Assembly (NCBI GenBank): GCA_037903475.1
Contig: JBAJFG010000362.1
Location: 1,984,001 to 2,048,000 of the forward strand
From: Ancylostoma caninum
Taxonomy: Eukaryota; Nematoda; Chromadorea; Rhabditida; Ancylostomatidae
Direction: 5' to 3'
DNA length: 64,000 nt
Under the pieces are notes generated by a model. It was not told where the DNA came from, searched no databases, and saw only the letters and a list, made by a program, of their open reading frames with translations. Both the position numbers and the translations under genes were made by a program. Shown piece by piece: positions 24,060-36,167 of the stretch. Every line of letters starts with the position of its first letter. Within the stretch, counting starts at the first letter, position 1.

Positions 24060-24945
24060 GAGACTGAACTCGCGCACTGGACATCATCATCAACATGAAG
24101 AACTACCCCAAGCTAGTGGTAAGGATGCTTTGAAAGTTTTTATGGAGTTATGCATACTCCGTTCGGAATATCGTAAACCAACGATGTTCACTTTGCTTTT
24201 CCTTTATGTTTTGTCTTCTGAATTTTCGCTTGTGCTCTCATATCTCTTCTTCTTTTTTCCATTTCTCTCTCCTACAGTTTCCAGTCTCCACCGAACAGCA
24301 ACTCATCTAAAACTAACACACTTAAGATTGCCTTCTCGAGGGTCTACTGTTGGGACAACCGGAGTTACAGAGAACAGCCGCTGAGTTGGAGTCGGCTCCG
24401 ACAGAGTGAGTGGTGTATTATCGCCGAGTATCTCTGCAGTTCTCCTCTTTAACTTATTTCAGCTTCTGGAAAGGCCTGGGACCGTCATATCGGGGAAGGA
24501 AAGCGCAACTGGAATATCGACAGAGTTGCCGCGTCCAATGGACAGAGTTGTGCAGGGTAGCAATTAACCGAGCTCTATGAGTAATTAATAATGTTTGCTA
24601 TGACTGGTTTATGTTCATTACCCATACCATTCATTCCATTTTGCAGGGCGGATGTTCGTCAGTACGTGGTAAAAAATTCTCGTTTGCTTCCGAAGCCGGT
24701 GAGTTCTCCGTTATAAGGAATGGAAAGAAACCAACCAGATCCCTATGTTTTCAGAGAAGGCGACACCTTACCCCGAACGGCCAGTGAGGAAACAGTCGAT
24801 GGGACCAACGAGCAAATGGACGATCTCCCTGCTGCGGACACCTCGACTAGGCCTTCAACCAGCTGAACATAGGTCTAGGCCACGTACGTTTCATTTGAAT
24901 TCGACGGCGGCTTCAGTTCACATCTACTTTGCTACACTTCCTTGA
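24060..24945 (+). pseudogene. Exon-like segments, unassigned (possible Gag relic)
   Basis: Several good splice signals occur in series: ATGAAGAACTACCCCAAG ending at GTAAGG near 24120; acceptors at about 24277, 24460, 24645 and 24753; donors at about 24400, 24703 and 24885. Translations such as ELQRTAAELESAP resemble helical leaders of BEL-type Gag proteins, and the last segment can be read in two frames. Frames do not join into one open model. I cannot tell a decayed retroelement from a poorly resolved gene. Confidence 0.25.
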
Positions 24946-25614
24946 TGTTTGATTTCTTTTACTCTAGCACGAATTCCACTCGTTTTGGCCGCGTTACTGC
25001 AACACGGCTTTTTTGCTGTTTCCGCTGTTTGCTTTTCTGTATGAGAGATGCAAGAATTTCGTGACACACATGCTTGCCGTTTGCAGTAACGCCGCATTAT
25101 ATTTGTCATTCTCGATTACGACGCTCCCTAATTACGATGCTCCCTATCATGTCGAAAACGTGGATTTTTTGAATATGAACCTGTTTTTGGACTTTTCTAG
25201 CCATTTTGAGTGCTGACCACGTCGCTTTTTTTAATCAATGCTGGACCTCTAAAAATTTCACCGATCTCATCTCGTGATTCTAACCAAAGCAGCTGGCATC
25301 TGCTTCCTCAAAACCGCTTCCTATTCTTTGCCTCACTGAACTGAACATTCTCAAAAGCCGGTTTAATAGTAGTTGTAGAGGTTCTGAGTAGAAACGGCAT
25401 TCCGTACCCAACTTCGCGGCACCTAGGGGCCACAATTTCAGCACACTAGGGGTAGAAGGCCGGAATTAGCAGCATCTCAGCGGCCACACTATCAGGACAA
25501 TCCTGCTAAAGGGCTGCAAATTTCAGCACTAGTAGGGTGGCCGTATCGGCAGTAGTAGGCTCGAATTCGGAGTGATGAAATCGAAATTTTTGCACTGTTG
25601 ATAACCCTTTTGTT

Positions 25615-26085
25615 TGAAGATTCAATTGGCAAGATTTATGTGGCGATACATTTGACGAATTTTTTTTTGGTAATACATTTTACGGGACTTCTTGTTTGGC
25701 TCCCAAGTGCTGCCATTCCTCAGCAATCGCTGCTTAAGGCTGCTTAAATCACATTTGACTGGCTTCGTTTGCCTAGTTGGAGCAAAGCGTCTGCGAGGTT
25801 GCCAAACAAACCTCGCCAAATTTAGGGCAATTTTTAATGGATGCGTGCGACTGACGCGCGTGCGTCAATATGATGAAGAATAGGACCTAGTCGCATCGCA
25901 GTCGCAGCTCAGACGCAGGCGTTTACGGCTTCACGGCAGCAGCACATTCTCTTCATTGAGGATGTGCATGCCGCGCTGACCGGTCTTCATGAATAATTCT
26001 TCGCAAATTGACGCGTGCGTCTGATGCCCGACTGACGCACGCAGCTAGGATGAATTGCCCTTATATCGCCAATGAATATCAGAGT
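25615..26085. repeat. 'cgatacattt' repeat copy 1, interrupted by a MITE
   Basis: Shares with 31768-31953 the strings gttgataac, caattggcaag, acgggacttcttgtttggc, cgtctgcgagg, aaacctcgc and tatcgccaatgaa.atcagag, in the same order and orientation. A MITE (25825-26060) separates the last two blocks. Confidence 0.8.
25825..26060. mobile_element. MITE with GGGCAATT ends, TTA duplication
   Basis: Starts GGGCAATTTTTAATGGATGC and ends with the inverse, GGATGAATTGCCC. It is flanked by TTA on both sides. Inner arms (tgcgtgcgactgacgcgcg / gacgcacgcag) are inverted too. It sits inside the repeat copy at 25615-26085. A single end of the same type (agggcaatttatac, then gtgcgtacgttagacgcac) lies at 60087-60125. 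Confidence 0.85.
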
Positions 26086-27303
26086 ACGCTCACATATCAT
26101 AAGCAGCACCTCCTTATTGAGCTTCTCATATGGAAATGAATCCTCCTTCTTTGGGAGCTATTTCACTGATAGCGGTTTGCCACAGATATGCGTCATCACT
26201 TTGTTTTGAACATGTTATTAGGAGCGGTGGTAGCTTATAGCATTCAAACTGAACTTATAGCATTCAAATTGAAGAGACTTATACATATACAACAATGAGC
26301 AAGTTCACGAACTCCATAGCCGGATAAAGACAGTCAGTGATAATTATTTATTTATTTTAGTTTTGTTTAGTTTATTCGTGCACTCGGGGTGCTCCTACAA
26401 TCAGGTACACCATGCAAATAACTTTTGAAATCTTCGGCTAGATGAGAAGCCGATTCAACGGAAAAAGCGTAGCTAACGATGCTTCGGTCTACTACGAAAT
26501 ACATACACGTTGATTAATTTCAAGACATGTTACAGCTATTCAATTGAAATCTGCTTTTCCAGGTCTAGCTACATCACCAACAGCGTCTTTGAGATATTCA
26601 CGTCTAGGCTACGCCATCGGACTACGTAAGTGTCCCGGGGCTAGCTCTGTGCTTCAAGAGCTTCTTTCATCTAAATACAAACCCCGGGAGTTCACCTAGA
26701 GGAAGCTCGCAGAACGAACAGTAGATGGCTGCCTAGAAATGATTGAAGATAATATGAGTGGGAGAGCCATTTATACTCACTACGTAAGTAGAATTTTACC
26801 ATGACCCAACGCATCGCGAACTACGGAATAGAGTAAAAACATAAATGAATAAAAAAAGAACTGGAGAAAAGTAGACATCTCTGCAAAATCACTACGGCGT
26901 GAGTGCAAGAGATAACTTTCTGAGAATGTGCAGGGTGTGAACTTTAAACACTGAACTCTATTTATTCGCTCATCTTTTCAATTATTCGAGGGGGCAACAA
27001 GCAGCTCAGAAACAGGGTCAAACATAATTAAAGAATAAAAAGCAAAGGTTTCCAATGTGGTAAGAGACAGAACTTCAACATGGAACTCTTCCTTGAAGTC
27101 CAAAGGCAAATGTTGTGAAATCACTGATTTTTTTCTGATACTAACAATGATGGTCTGCTGACATTTATTGAGTCTGCTGACATTTATTCACTCAGCAACT
27201 TTCTTTCAATCCTGAATCTTTCCTAGATTTGCTTGCTCCATGTCCAGGTGACATCTGACGTCATTGCAAATGTTTATCTTCAACTGTTCGCTTACATTTG
27301 CAG

Positions 27304-27588
27304 TCAGTAACGACTCCATAATATGTGTTCCAAAGCCTTAATTAGTCGCATCACTTTTGAACGACTAAAAAACTTGTTTCCAAACATAGTTGTATAGAGC
27401 TGGACCATATTGAGAAAAGGAGGATCAAATGACATTTTAAAAAAATTGTGCAACGACTGAAAACGCGAAAAGGCTAAAACAATCCTGGGAACAACTTGAA
27501 CATGATTTGAACAGATTCCTAAGCGCAGAACATATCCATACTTTGACGAAACTTGTAATTCTTCGATATTCCTGAATAATTCATTCAC
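27304..27588 (-). other. Open frame of unknown nature
   Basis: A 94-codon minus-strand frame with mixed composition (SRSKVMRLIKALEHILW at its end). No splice context or family was recognised, so it may be chance. The rest of 26.1-28 kb holds no convincing gene on either strand. Confidence 0.15.
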
Positions 27589-28034
27589 TACCGCTTGCTT
27601 AGTCAGAGTAAGCCTTTAGCGCCTGAGATATATGGCTGTTTCCTTATCGTCTTCTCCGATCAGTGGATTTGTCGTAGGAAAATTCCAATAGCGACGCAGT
27701 AACGCAGTAGCGACTCTAATAAACATAATATGTAGAGATAAACCTTCAAAAACTAATCAAATAATCTCTTGTAACATTTGGAATTTTCTTCGATCTCCAG
27801 GCTCTCATTACAACAGTGGACCCTTCTCCTACATTGTGTTATGTTAATACCGTAAAATTATTACATATATTAGGTTGTCCCTTAATAAATGGCCGCAACC
27901 TAGTAATGCATTTTTGGAAGTTCATAAATCCATTATTTCAGAAGCTAGATAGACAAACTTTGGACTGTTATAACGAGCAAGGCCTGCTCTCCTGCTCTAT
28001 CTGAATCCAAAAAAGGCTTTCTCAACTAGCCTTT

Positions 28035-28800
28035 TTATGGTTTTAGCAGACGAAATTGTACGATGAGGCAGAACATGGTTTTTGTGCGTTCTCGATTTTC
28101 AGATTTTTTTGCCCTAATAGTACAAGAGCCAGATTTGGCGTTAGCTTTGCATTTGGCCAGGTAGTCGTGTTGTAATCGCGAAGAAGCTGTGACTAAAGGA
28201 ACACTTCCAGAACGATACGAGCTCTCAAATGTAGCCAGGCGATGGTCACGAAACTTGTCAGAAACGAAAGCATAGTTCTGGAGCCGAGGCGAGAATTCTG
28301 AAATAAAAATGTTCGCAGTTAGGTTGTGCACAACTGAATCACTGATCGAACTGCCTTCTTGGCAGCCAAACATGGCAAAAAATGTGCAAAGTGGATTTTA
28401 GACAAAAGCATTGCCGGTCAGTACTACTCCTGCGACACCATTTAGTTTAGTCCCTCTAATAAACACTGTTTCGAAATTTTCCGGAAAAATGGGCCACTTT
28501 TAGTGCTGAGTAGACATTGCTTATTAAAATGGGATTTTGTTTTGTTTGTATCGCTGAGGGAGATCTGGATAAATTCAACAAACCTCGACATCTCAGAAAA
28601 AGGTGATTTTTTCTGATAGATGAAATACTGCTCGAGGTGTTCGACAGTAGCTGGACCAGGCCACGAGCAGAATTTACTAAATGCCTCGCCTGTTACCATT
28701 TTGGGCTTGGCTTCGAGATTCGGTTGAAAATGCCTCAGTTCTGGTGAGCCGAAGAAGCGCATGTCCATTGCCGGGCGGCCAAATCCACATAGCTTCACAT
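28035..28800 (-). CDS. Two-exon unassigned protein-coding candidate
   Basis: The first exon runs from an acceptor (ggtag) at about 28800 and reads DVKLCGFGRPAMDMRFFG, SPELRHFQPN and EQYFIYQKKSPFSEMSR, ending at a possible donor near 28582. The second starts after atttcag near 28300 and reads EFSPRLQNYAFVSDKFRDHR, then a Lys/Arg-rich tail. 'VKLCGFG...SPE' superficially resembles the DFG-to-APE segment of kinases, but the Asp is missing and the spacing is too short, so no function is given. Confidence 0.3.
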
Positions 28801-29030
28801 CCTACCAAGAAAAATTTCATTGAGTGAGGCGTTGGATCTCTCCTTGTAATATTGTGTTGACCACACCTCCGCCTAATAGGGTATCTTTTCGAGCCTGCGG
28901 TGAATCCAGTTTTCTAGAAAATTCATACGAATCAATGTGTATTGAAAATTGAGCTTTCGCACTTCGTTGGCTCCTGTGATTTAGGCTTTTCTCCTTACAT
29001 TAGTTTCACTGTACTGCTAAAATGTGCAGG

Positions 29031-29338
29031 GAATGCTGATCATAACGCTTTTTACTCCAAAGGGAAATCTCAAGTATGAGCTGAGTTACGCACCTTGGAA
29101 TGCACACCTCCAAAACGGCCATTATTTATGGGACAACCTATTAAATATTCACTTCATTAGCTTTACAACAATACTGTACCTATGCGTCGTTGGATTTTTA
29201 GGTATCATCATATATTTCTTCACAGCGAAACTTAGAGAGGCCTTGTATGCTTTCGATCTGAAATATGCTAACATTTCTGATATTACTGTTATTCTTTACC
29301 GAGAAACAACTTATGAAATTCCTACGCTCGTCCTGTAG
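29031..29338 (+). pseudogene. Chemoreceptor-like exon, isolated (possibly SRT type)
   Basis: Follows an acceptor-like tgtgcag and stays open for about 100 codons. It contains NGHYLWDNLLN and then a strong TM helix (TTILYLCVVGFLGIIIYFF). The 'Y..N.....N/F....ILY' pattern before a TM is reminiscent of nematode SRT/SRX receptors. No matching exons were found on this strand within reach, so it is likely a fragment. Confidence 0.35.
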
Positions 29339-29439
29339 CTCTACTTGGTAATCGATCATGAGAGAGGTATGACAGTTGCCTGCGGAAGTACTGCAGTCTG
29401 CGTCTCTAAATTCAAAACTTCTTTTTCATTCTAAGCATG

Positions 29440-32400
29440 TCAGAACAAAAGAGAAGTAAGTTTGAACTCCAACCACTCACTCCGTAACAGCATTTGTAGA
29501 ATTCTTATTACCTCTCGTCGATAGAATCTCGTTATCACCAGCATCGTGAGTGTGCCTGCTGTTCCATTGACGCTTACCAAGTAAACGCAAACATTTACGA
29601 GGTCTAAAACTGTTGTATGTTTAAGCTGTTGTTCTTCAAGAGTTTTAATAGCAGTAACTTCTTATTTAGTACATGTAGTGCACCTTGGCTAACGATCACC
29701 AAATAAGAGGTCATAAGAACGATTACAGGAATAAGAAATGCAACGGCGTGGACTGAAACCTAAAGAACCTGAATACACTTGGAACTTCTTTTGCTAACAT
29801 GTGCAAATTTGACAACTTAAAAACCCCTGACCAAGGCCATCTATCAACATTGAATGAGCAGAAGCATAGAGAAGGGATTAACAACCTGAATTATTAGTAG
29901 CAAGAGGAACGTCTTCTGAAGACGAACGGTGCGTGTAGATAAATTGACTGTATGAGAACAAAGGTAGTAATAGGAGTATGAGACCATAAATACGACAGCC
30001 CCAGCACCCACAGTTAGGAGTGAACCGATAATGCACAAGGATAGCGTACAAGCCGAGATATTGCAGTCAATCAAAAGTGTTTGAGTGTCAAATAATGAAG
30101 CTGGTGTAATTGTGTACCTCTGGAAACCGAATCTTGAGTCATTTCAAAATCAACACAACATCATCCTTTGATTCTCGTCGCGGAGTATTACCAGCAGCCT
30201 GTGTTCATCAATATCATCGTGAACATCAAATCAACAATCTCTCGACTAATGCGAAAGCTATACCCTTTCTTAATCCTTGCGCTGAGAATTTTGAAGTTAT
30301 CCTTGCACGCGGACCAAGATTATTAGCCAAAATAGATTATGGTCAAAACAGATGCGAGGTTCCAGCCAGTTTATCGGCATTCTGAAGAAGCTGGCAGAGT
30401 ATGTCTGGTTTTCCTCTTTTGGTTCGCAGCTTTGCCCCGCCTATTGTCAGATTGCTAGCTTCACAGGGGTGGTATACATTGTGTCGCTGCAACCATTTTG
30501 CTTAACCAGTTTCTCTGATTACTGGGTGATGCTACGTGGCAAATCTGGTCAAACGTTACACCTGACTTTTCTGGGAAATTATATGATTTTTTTCGATGTA
30601 TTGAATACACAAATAAATAATCGGCACGATGTGTCGGAGCTGTAGTGAAACTCCGTCGCGACGATACTACTTTGCGGTTGCGAAGCGGTCTTTCCAGCCA
30701 GAAAGCGACAAATGGTAGTGTAGAGCGAGGAGTGAACGACATGAGCGAAAGAATGGTCAACACCAAAGACGGTGAAGTGGTGTGTGGTGTTGAGTAGTCC
30801 AATGGTACATCTATTCTCGGAATTAGGCCAATCTTATCGTACATTTCCTGGTCAACATACCTCATTAATGGTCCGCTTGAAATCCGCATCATTTAATACA
30901 ACCACATGCCAGTGCATAAATGAGTTGAGAAGCTGAAGAATAAAAAGGACGACAAGTATAGTAATTCCGAGCCGGCTTCGTGGTATGAAAAGGTGTGTTC
31001 GCGGAAGCACATATTGCATTCGAAAATAAAATAGCAGCACAATTGATGCTGCAGCGCCTAGAGTGTCGAAGTTTACAGCAGAGCAGCCACAGCATAGAAA
31101 CATAATTAAGGATTTCTGTTCAGAAAACAAACTAATTATAACATTACTATCACGAACAGTCAAGGAGAGTAATCGCTAATAATGCCTGTGTCCTTATAGG
31201 GAGTCCTAACACGCTAAATACACCATTCGAAGAGCCTCCTGGTACTGTCAGATACAATACTGGCGTCAAACACAAGGTTAGAGCAATTTCCAGGAGGAAT
31301 GAGCTGCAATAAAACAGTTGTAATGTAGAAAAAAAACTAGAAACTCTCCCGAATCTGCTCGGTTTTCACTGCTGTCGAAATTTCAAAGAAGCCTTTGATA
31401 GATTTCGCTCTCATATCTCTGATGTTCGTTGGCGATATATTTGGCAAGAGAATGTGATTGGCAATACATTTTACAAGGTAAAATTTTGTTTGGCAATATG
31501 ATTAACGGGAGAATGAGAGAAGAGCCTGTTTCACGATACATTTGGCAAGAGAATCTGTTGACGATACATTTGACGAGGTTTGCTTGGCGATACAAATGGC
31601 AAGGTTTGCATGGCGATTCATTTTATGGGTGTTCTGATAAGGCGTTCATTTCATTCTTAGCTGGAGGCTTAACCATCGGCGGTGTCGACCCGGATGGCTC
31701 ACCTGGTAAGGCGGCGGGATCCGGAGAATGGTATCACGGCACGATTCCTGATGATATCAAAATATTTGTGCGGTTGATAACGCTTTTTTTTTGACAACAC
31801 AATTGGCAAGGTTTGTTTGGCGATACATTTTACGGGACTTCTTGTTTGGCAATACATTTGGAGGGTTTTTGGTTTGCCTAGGTAGTTGGAAAGTTCGTCT
31901 GCGAGGATGCCAAATAAACCTCGCTAAATGTATCGCCAATGAACATCAGAGATCTATTGTTTCCTAGACTGTCCAATGTACAGAAAAGTCTTGATTCAAG
32001 GTAAAACCTTAAGGGAGACGATTTTTTCATTTTCTTCTTGAGGAAATGCTTCATACTAGAGTTCTAACTGCAACAAAAAACTGTTCCCGACAATCTTGAA
32101 TCTCGTGACATCAGTTTTGATCACAGTTTGCACGGAAGTATAGCTTCTAACAGTTTCATTCTTTTTTCTTCTTGCAGCTAATTTATGACTTATATCGACC
32201 AGCATGAAATCCGACCCTCCGGATTTTTAAACATGACTTCCTCACGTACTCGGTAAATATTACATCTCTTGAGACTAAATTCTCTTGAACAATTAATTAC
32301 TCTCTGTGTCAGTGGGAAGTGGTCTCGAAATGTTTGTCAAGCAACGCTCATATGCAACACAGGCGAATCGGTTTCATCTTCATATTCTGTCGTTTCTCCA

Positions 32401-32820
32401 TTACTTTTGCATTTTTATGCCACTTTGCGCTCGTTCAAAAACTGGTACTCGAGTGCTTCTACGCGTACAATTTTAAAGTTGTGCGAGTTCATAGCACAAA
32501 TGTTGAGATCATTTCTGGCATTCCATTCGAAATTACTCAAATTCTACTTTCCTCCGCGGAATAGTAAAACAACTTTTTTCAGAAGACATTTCATCAAAAT
32601 TTGAGCATAAGAATGGCTATTCAGTAAATACTCACCAACTCACGTGATAGAGCTGCACCCATTTGAAATTCCCCATTTGTGAGGGTGATGCGTATATGAT
32701 GCAGTAAGCAGCTGTGAAAAATACGGGAATACTGTACAGGCATGACAAGTGCATCACTGTTAGATACACAGGTGGATTATCGACAAAGTACAGGAATGGC
32801 TCATCTTCATGTGAACTCAT
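29440..32820 (-). CDS. Seven-transmembrane chemoreceptor, SRH type
   Basis: Nematode-specific GPCR, expected in the cilia of chemosensory neurons. Exon 1 (32820-32636) starts MSSHEDEPFLYFVDNPP and gives TM1 with SIPVFFTAAYCIIYASPSQM, the typical SRH pattern 'SIP...YCI..TP..M'. It joins in phase to an exon from 31303 (SFLLEIALTLCLTPVLYL, then GVFSVLGLP). Further exons: about 31120-30886 (FYFRMQYVLPRTH; TM helix), about 30790-30700 (HHFTVFGVDHS), about 30068-29885 (TM5 then LSTRTVRLQKTFLLLLIIQ, the 'S.KT..LQK....L.IQ' signature), 29760-29690 (AVAFLIPVIVLMTSY) and about 29629-29440 (VSVNGTAGTLTMLVITRFYR, the TM7 'S.HG...T..M....PYR' block, ending at TGA). The joins around 31170 and 30870-30790 are uncertain. 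Intron 1 carries a repeat element. Str-superfamily alternatives such as SRI cannot be excluded. Confidence 0.82.
31415..31953. mobile_element. TIR-bounded repeat element in chemoreceptor intron 1
   Basis: Ends ATCTCTGATGTTCGTTGGCG at the left and the inverse cgccaatgaacatcagagat at the right. The interior is made of imperfect repeats of 'ttggcgatacatttgacgag'. Its right half is paralogous to 25615-26085. Length about 540 bp, non-coding. Confidence 0.75.
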
Positions 32821-33312
32821 TCAGAAGCTGAATATTTCATTTGGGTATTTGCATACATTGATATGATAATGATTCATTCGCTAGAAGCGTTTTGATCCTC
32901 AAAGTCAATCTCATACATGCTCAAAGTACGGAGAACACATATAAGAACGAGAGATGGTACAGAGCACTTTCAGGTCTCGACATAAACGAGACAAGGCTGT
33001 CCTGTCCAAACATAATTCACAACCTACCCAGTACATCAATTTGTACTTCAACTTATTTCTTTCGTCTTCCATCGAAGGTTTGAAAACACTGGTATAAAAC
33101 TTCTGGTCCGGAAATCCGATGAAGGATGCAAAAACAATCTCAAAAACCTATTGTGGCAACCGATTCTTCGCTGACTTTCAGATCAAAATCGGAATAATGC
33201 TAGTCAACATGAAAATATACGTAATAGTCATACCAGTTTAATGGGAAAAGCTGCTTTGCAAAATTGAGCGAATTCTATGGAACAATTGTTTTGTTGACAC
33301 CCACCCGCGTAG

Positions 33313-33408
33313 ATAAATTGCTACTGTTACGTAAACAACGCACATCCGACAGTCTAGGCATAAATTGCTGCTGTTACGTAAACAACGCACATCCGACAGT
33401 CTGGGCAT
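33313..33408. repeat. Direct duplication of about 48 bp
   Basis: ataaattgctactgttacg..., continuing through acaacgcacatccgacagtct, is repeated once in tandem with two or three changes. Confidence 0.85.
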
Positions 33409-33529
33409 GACTATGTAGACGACACTATAGCACTAACCGTTTTATCACGACTTTAAAAAGGTTGCTTATTCCTAGTGTATCAGCACCAACACAAGTTCAT
33501 TGTGCTTGAAATGCACTGCATCATTGAGG

Positions 33530-33865
33530 GAGACCTGTAACCCCTATAGGGTTCGTCAGGTTCGTTGGCGGGGTCCGCTTTCTGATCTTCTGACGCCATT
33601 TCGCTCTATCGTGCGCTTGGTCTGGGTGAGCACCCACTTGCTTCAGGTTAGTATGCAGTGTGTCTAGCCACCGCTGCGTCTCTTTGGCCGTTTTCCCGGT
33701 ACTTAAAGATCAACGCCTGCTTTGCAGACGACGGTGTCTTCGTTGGGGCGCAGAACGTGGCCATGAAATCTCAAGCGTGTTGCTCGGAGTTTCTCGGCAA
33801 TCAGGGTGGTACCAAACTGCTCTCGGATCTTTCCAGTGCGGGTGCGGACCTAATATCAAAAACGA
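33530..33865 (-). mobile_element. 3' end of a non-LTR retrotransposon ORF (LINE remnant)
   Basis: On the minus strand, one frame reads LIAEKLRATRLRFHGHVLR and then stops after KAGVDL. A shifted frame continues KETQRWLDTLHTNLKQVG and QAHDRAKWRQKIRKRTPP. These are the blocks that end many LINE ORF2 proteins after the reverse transcriptase ('RLRWYGHVLR' then 'RWLDTL..DL....DRAKWR'). The frame break and the absence of RT motifs upstream show a truncated dead copy. Confidence 0.85.
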
Positions 33866-34788
33866 AAAGCTAACACCTACTCATGTTTTCTCAATGGGAT
33901 GGAAACCATATAATCCCACCTTTGCGAACGTTGACACGTCAAACTCTTCATGTAGTTGACGTTGCTATTTGATTTTGCGGACCCGTTTTGATAGCGTTGG
34001 GTGATGAAGTATGATTCACAATGTGTCATGCTTGGCGTACTATTTTTTGGTGTGTTGAATAAATAAATTAATGAATGAATTAATGTGCAGATATCCAGCG
34101 GAGATATTGGTACGTTTTGCACTTTTGTTTGAATGTTAGCAAACGTGGTTGGGACGATGTTGATAGACGCGGTTGCTTTTCAGGTCTGCCTGATTGCCTT
34201 TCACCCCAAAGTAATTTGTCAAACACCTACTACAGGTTCCAGGAGCTTTGTTAACGATTCTGTTGTGTCAGAGGTATGGTCGCCCCCATCGATGAGATCG
34301 AGAGTTTCAATTCTTCACTATCATCTCAGAAGTAATTTATACTGAAGCCATGACCTATAATACCTCGCCTCGTGCGCTTATGGATGTGCGGATGCATGCA
34401 GACCCACCGGTGGGTTCCTTGGTCCGTGGTCGATGGATGATCGATGGAAAGCATGAGGTCAAGCCAAGAAATAAACTACGAAGCGTACTAGAGTACTATG
34501 CCATAGTCCTCCTTAATCGGATCGCAATGACTAGTAACCTCGATTTCAGGCGCTGGTGTATCAATTTTTCTGCTGTTCTATTCCCGAATGGAAAAAGGAT
34601 TAAGAATTGTCACTTCGACTTTTCTAGAACTTGTGGGTCCACGAGGGGGCTATGATTCAGGGAATTTTTCACAGATTGATCCTTTCCACTTCCGCCCTTT
34701 TTTCTGTTTATGTGAAGGAAACTGTGCAGAAAAGAAGCAAATAATGGCAACGAATAACGCACAATTCACAAGAAAAATTATCAATAAC

Positions 34789-35815
34789 TAGCTGCCGTAC
34801 CCGGCCTTGCTCGGGTGTTCCACTACCTTGACTACATCACACTGCTGAGACCAATTACTATCGCCAATAAATTCATTAAAACATTAAAATCTCCATGATT
34901 TTGGTGATCAGCATGTTAGCAGAGCCCAAGTGACCCTTCCCCATCGACTTGTGGGCGAAAAGTTAGCAAAGCTATTTTGATGACATTGAATCGATGCACT
35001 CGTACAAAATAGTTGTCACATTCATATTCAGCGTATCGAGGAACCCCAGGAGGCATGTCTTCACCGCTCCTTTGGGCAGAAGAGCCAAAAAGCAATAAAA
35101 TCGATAAATCGCTATTTCGTGCAAAATGGTTGTCATATTGGTGTTCAGAGTATTGAGAAACACCAATAGAGATGACTTTGTCCGTCCCCGAGCGGAAATT
35201 GAAAAATCAATAAAATCGACAAATCAATATTTCGTGCAAAATGATTGCCATATTCGTGTTCAGCGCATTAAGATACCCCAGCAGACATGTCTTTACCAAC
35301 CCGTGAGCAAGAATAGCGAAAAATCAATAAATTCAATGAATCAATATTTCGTGCAAAATGGTTGCCATATTCGTGTTCAGCGCATTGACATACCCCAGTA
35401 GACATGTCTCTACCAACCCGTGGGCAAGAATAGCGAAAAATCAATAAATTCAATGAATCAATATTTCGTGCAAAATGGTTGCCATATTCGTGTTCAGCGC
35501 ATTAAGATACCCCAGCAGACATGTCTTTACCAACCCGTGGGCAAGAATAGCGAAAAATCAATAAATTCAATGAATCAATATTTCGTGCAAAATGGTTGCC
35601 ATATTCGTGTTCAGCGCATTGACATACCCCAGTAGACATGTCTCTACCAACCCGTGGGCAAGAATAGCGAAAAATCAATAAAATCAATAAATCAATATTT
35701 TGTGCAAAATGGTTGCCATAATCGTACTCAGCGTATTAAGGAACCAAAGAAGGCATGTCACACCTGCCTCTGAATAAAAATAACGAAAAAACAATAAAAT
35801 CGATATAATCGATGA
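34789..35815. repeat. 117-bp tandem array behind a conserved interspersed-repeat head
   Basis: About seven units of 117 bp, from about 34985 to 35810, each containing tcaatatttcgtgcaaaatg, gttgccatattcgtgttcag and caacccgtgggcaagaatag. The clean central units alternate between two types ('gacataccccagtagacatgtctc' type and 'aagataccccagcagacatgtctt' type, each read in part), giving a 234-bp higher-order repeat. Just upstream, tagctgccgtacccggc... resembles the head of dispersed repeats known from invertebrates; just downstream, 'aaatttggtccggatcggt' followed by (TACA)n resembles their tail. Confidence 0.85.
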
Positions 35816-35924
35816 ATCAATCGATAATCCCAGGTGCGAAGTAGCCTATAACCTCCGCCGACTCCCAGAGAACCTACATGCAAAATTTGGTCCGGATCGG
35901 TTCACCCTCCGCGATTTCTATTTA

Positions 35925-35925
<1 letters not shown>

Positions 35926-35955
<30 letters not shown>

Positions 35956-36167
35956 CATACATACATACATACATACATACATACATACATACATACATAC
36001 ATACATACATACATACATACATACATACATACATACATACATACATACATACATACATACATACATACATACATACATACATACATACATACATACATAC
36101 ATACATACATACATACATACATACATACATACATACATACATACATACATACATACATACATACATA
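35926..36167. repeat. (TACA)n microsatellite, about 60 units
   Basis: Uninterrupted TACA repeat. Long Tyr-Ile-His-Thr or Met-Tyr-Val-Cys frames are artefacts of it. Confidence 0.99.

Noticed and set aside
28582..28800. Protein kinase activation segment (CGFG...SPE)
   Set aside because: The DFG Asp is absent, the spacing to the APE-like motif is too short, and no catalytic loop is nearby.
34985..35815. CRISPR-like repeat array
   Set aside because: The units are contiguous 117-bp tandem repeats without unique spacers, in a eukaryotic genome.
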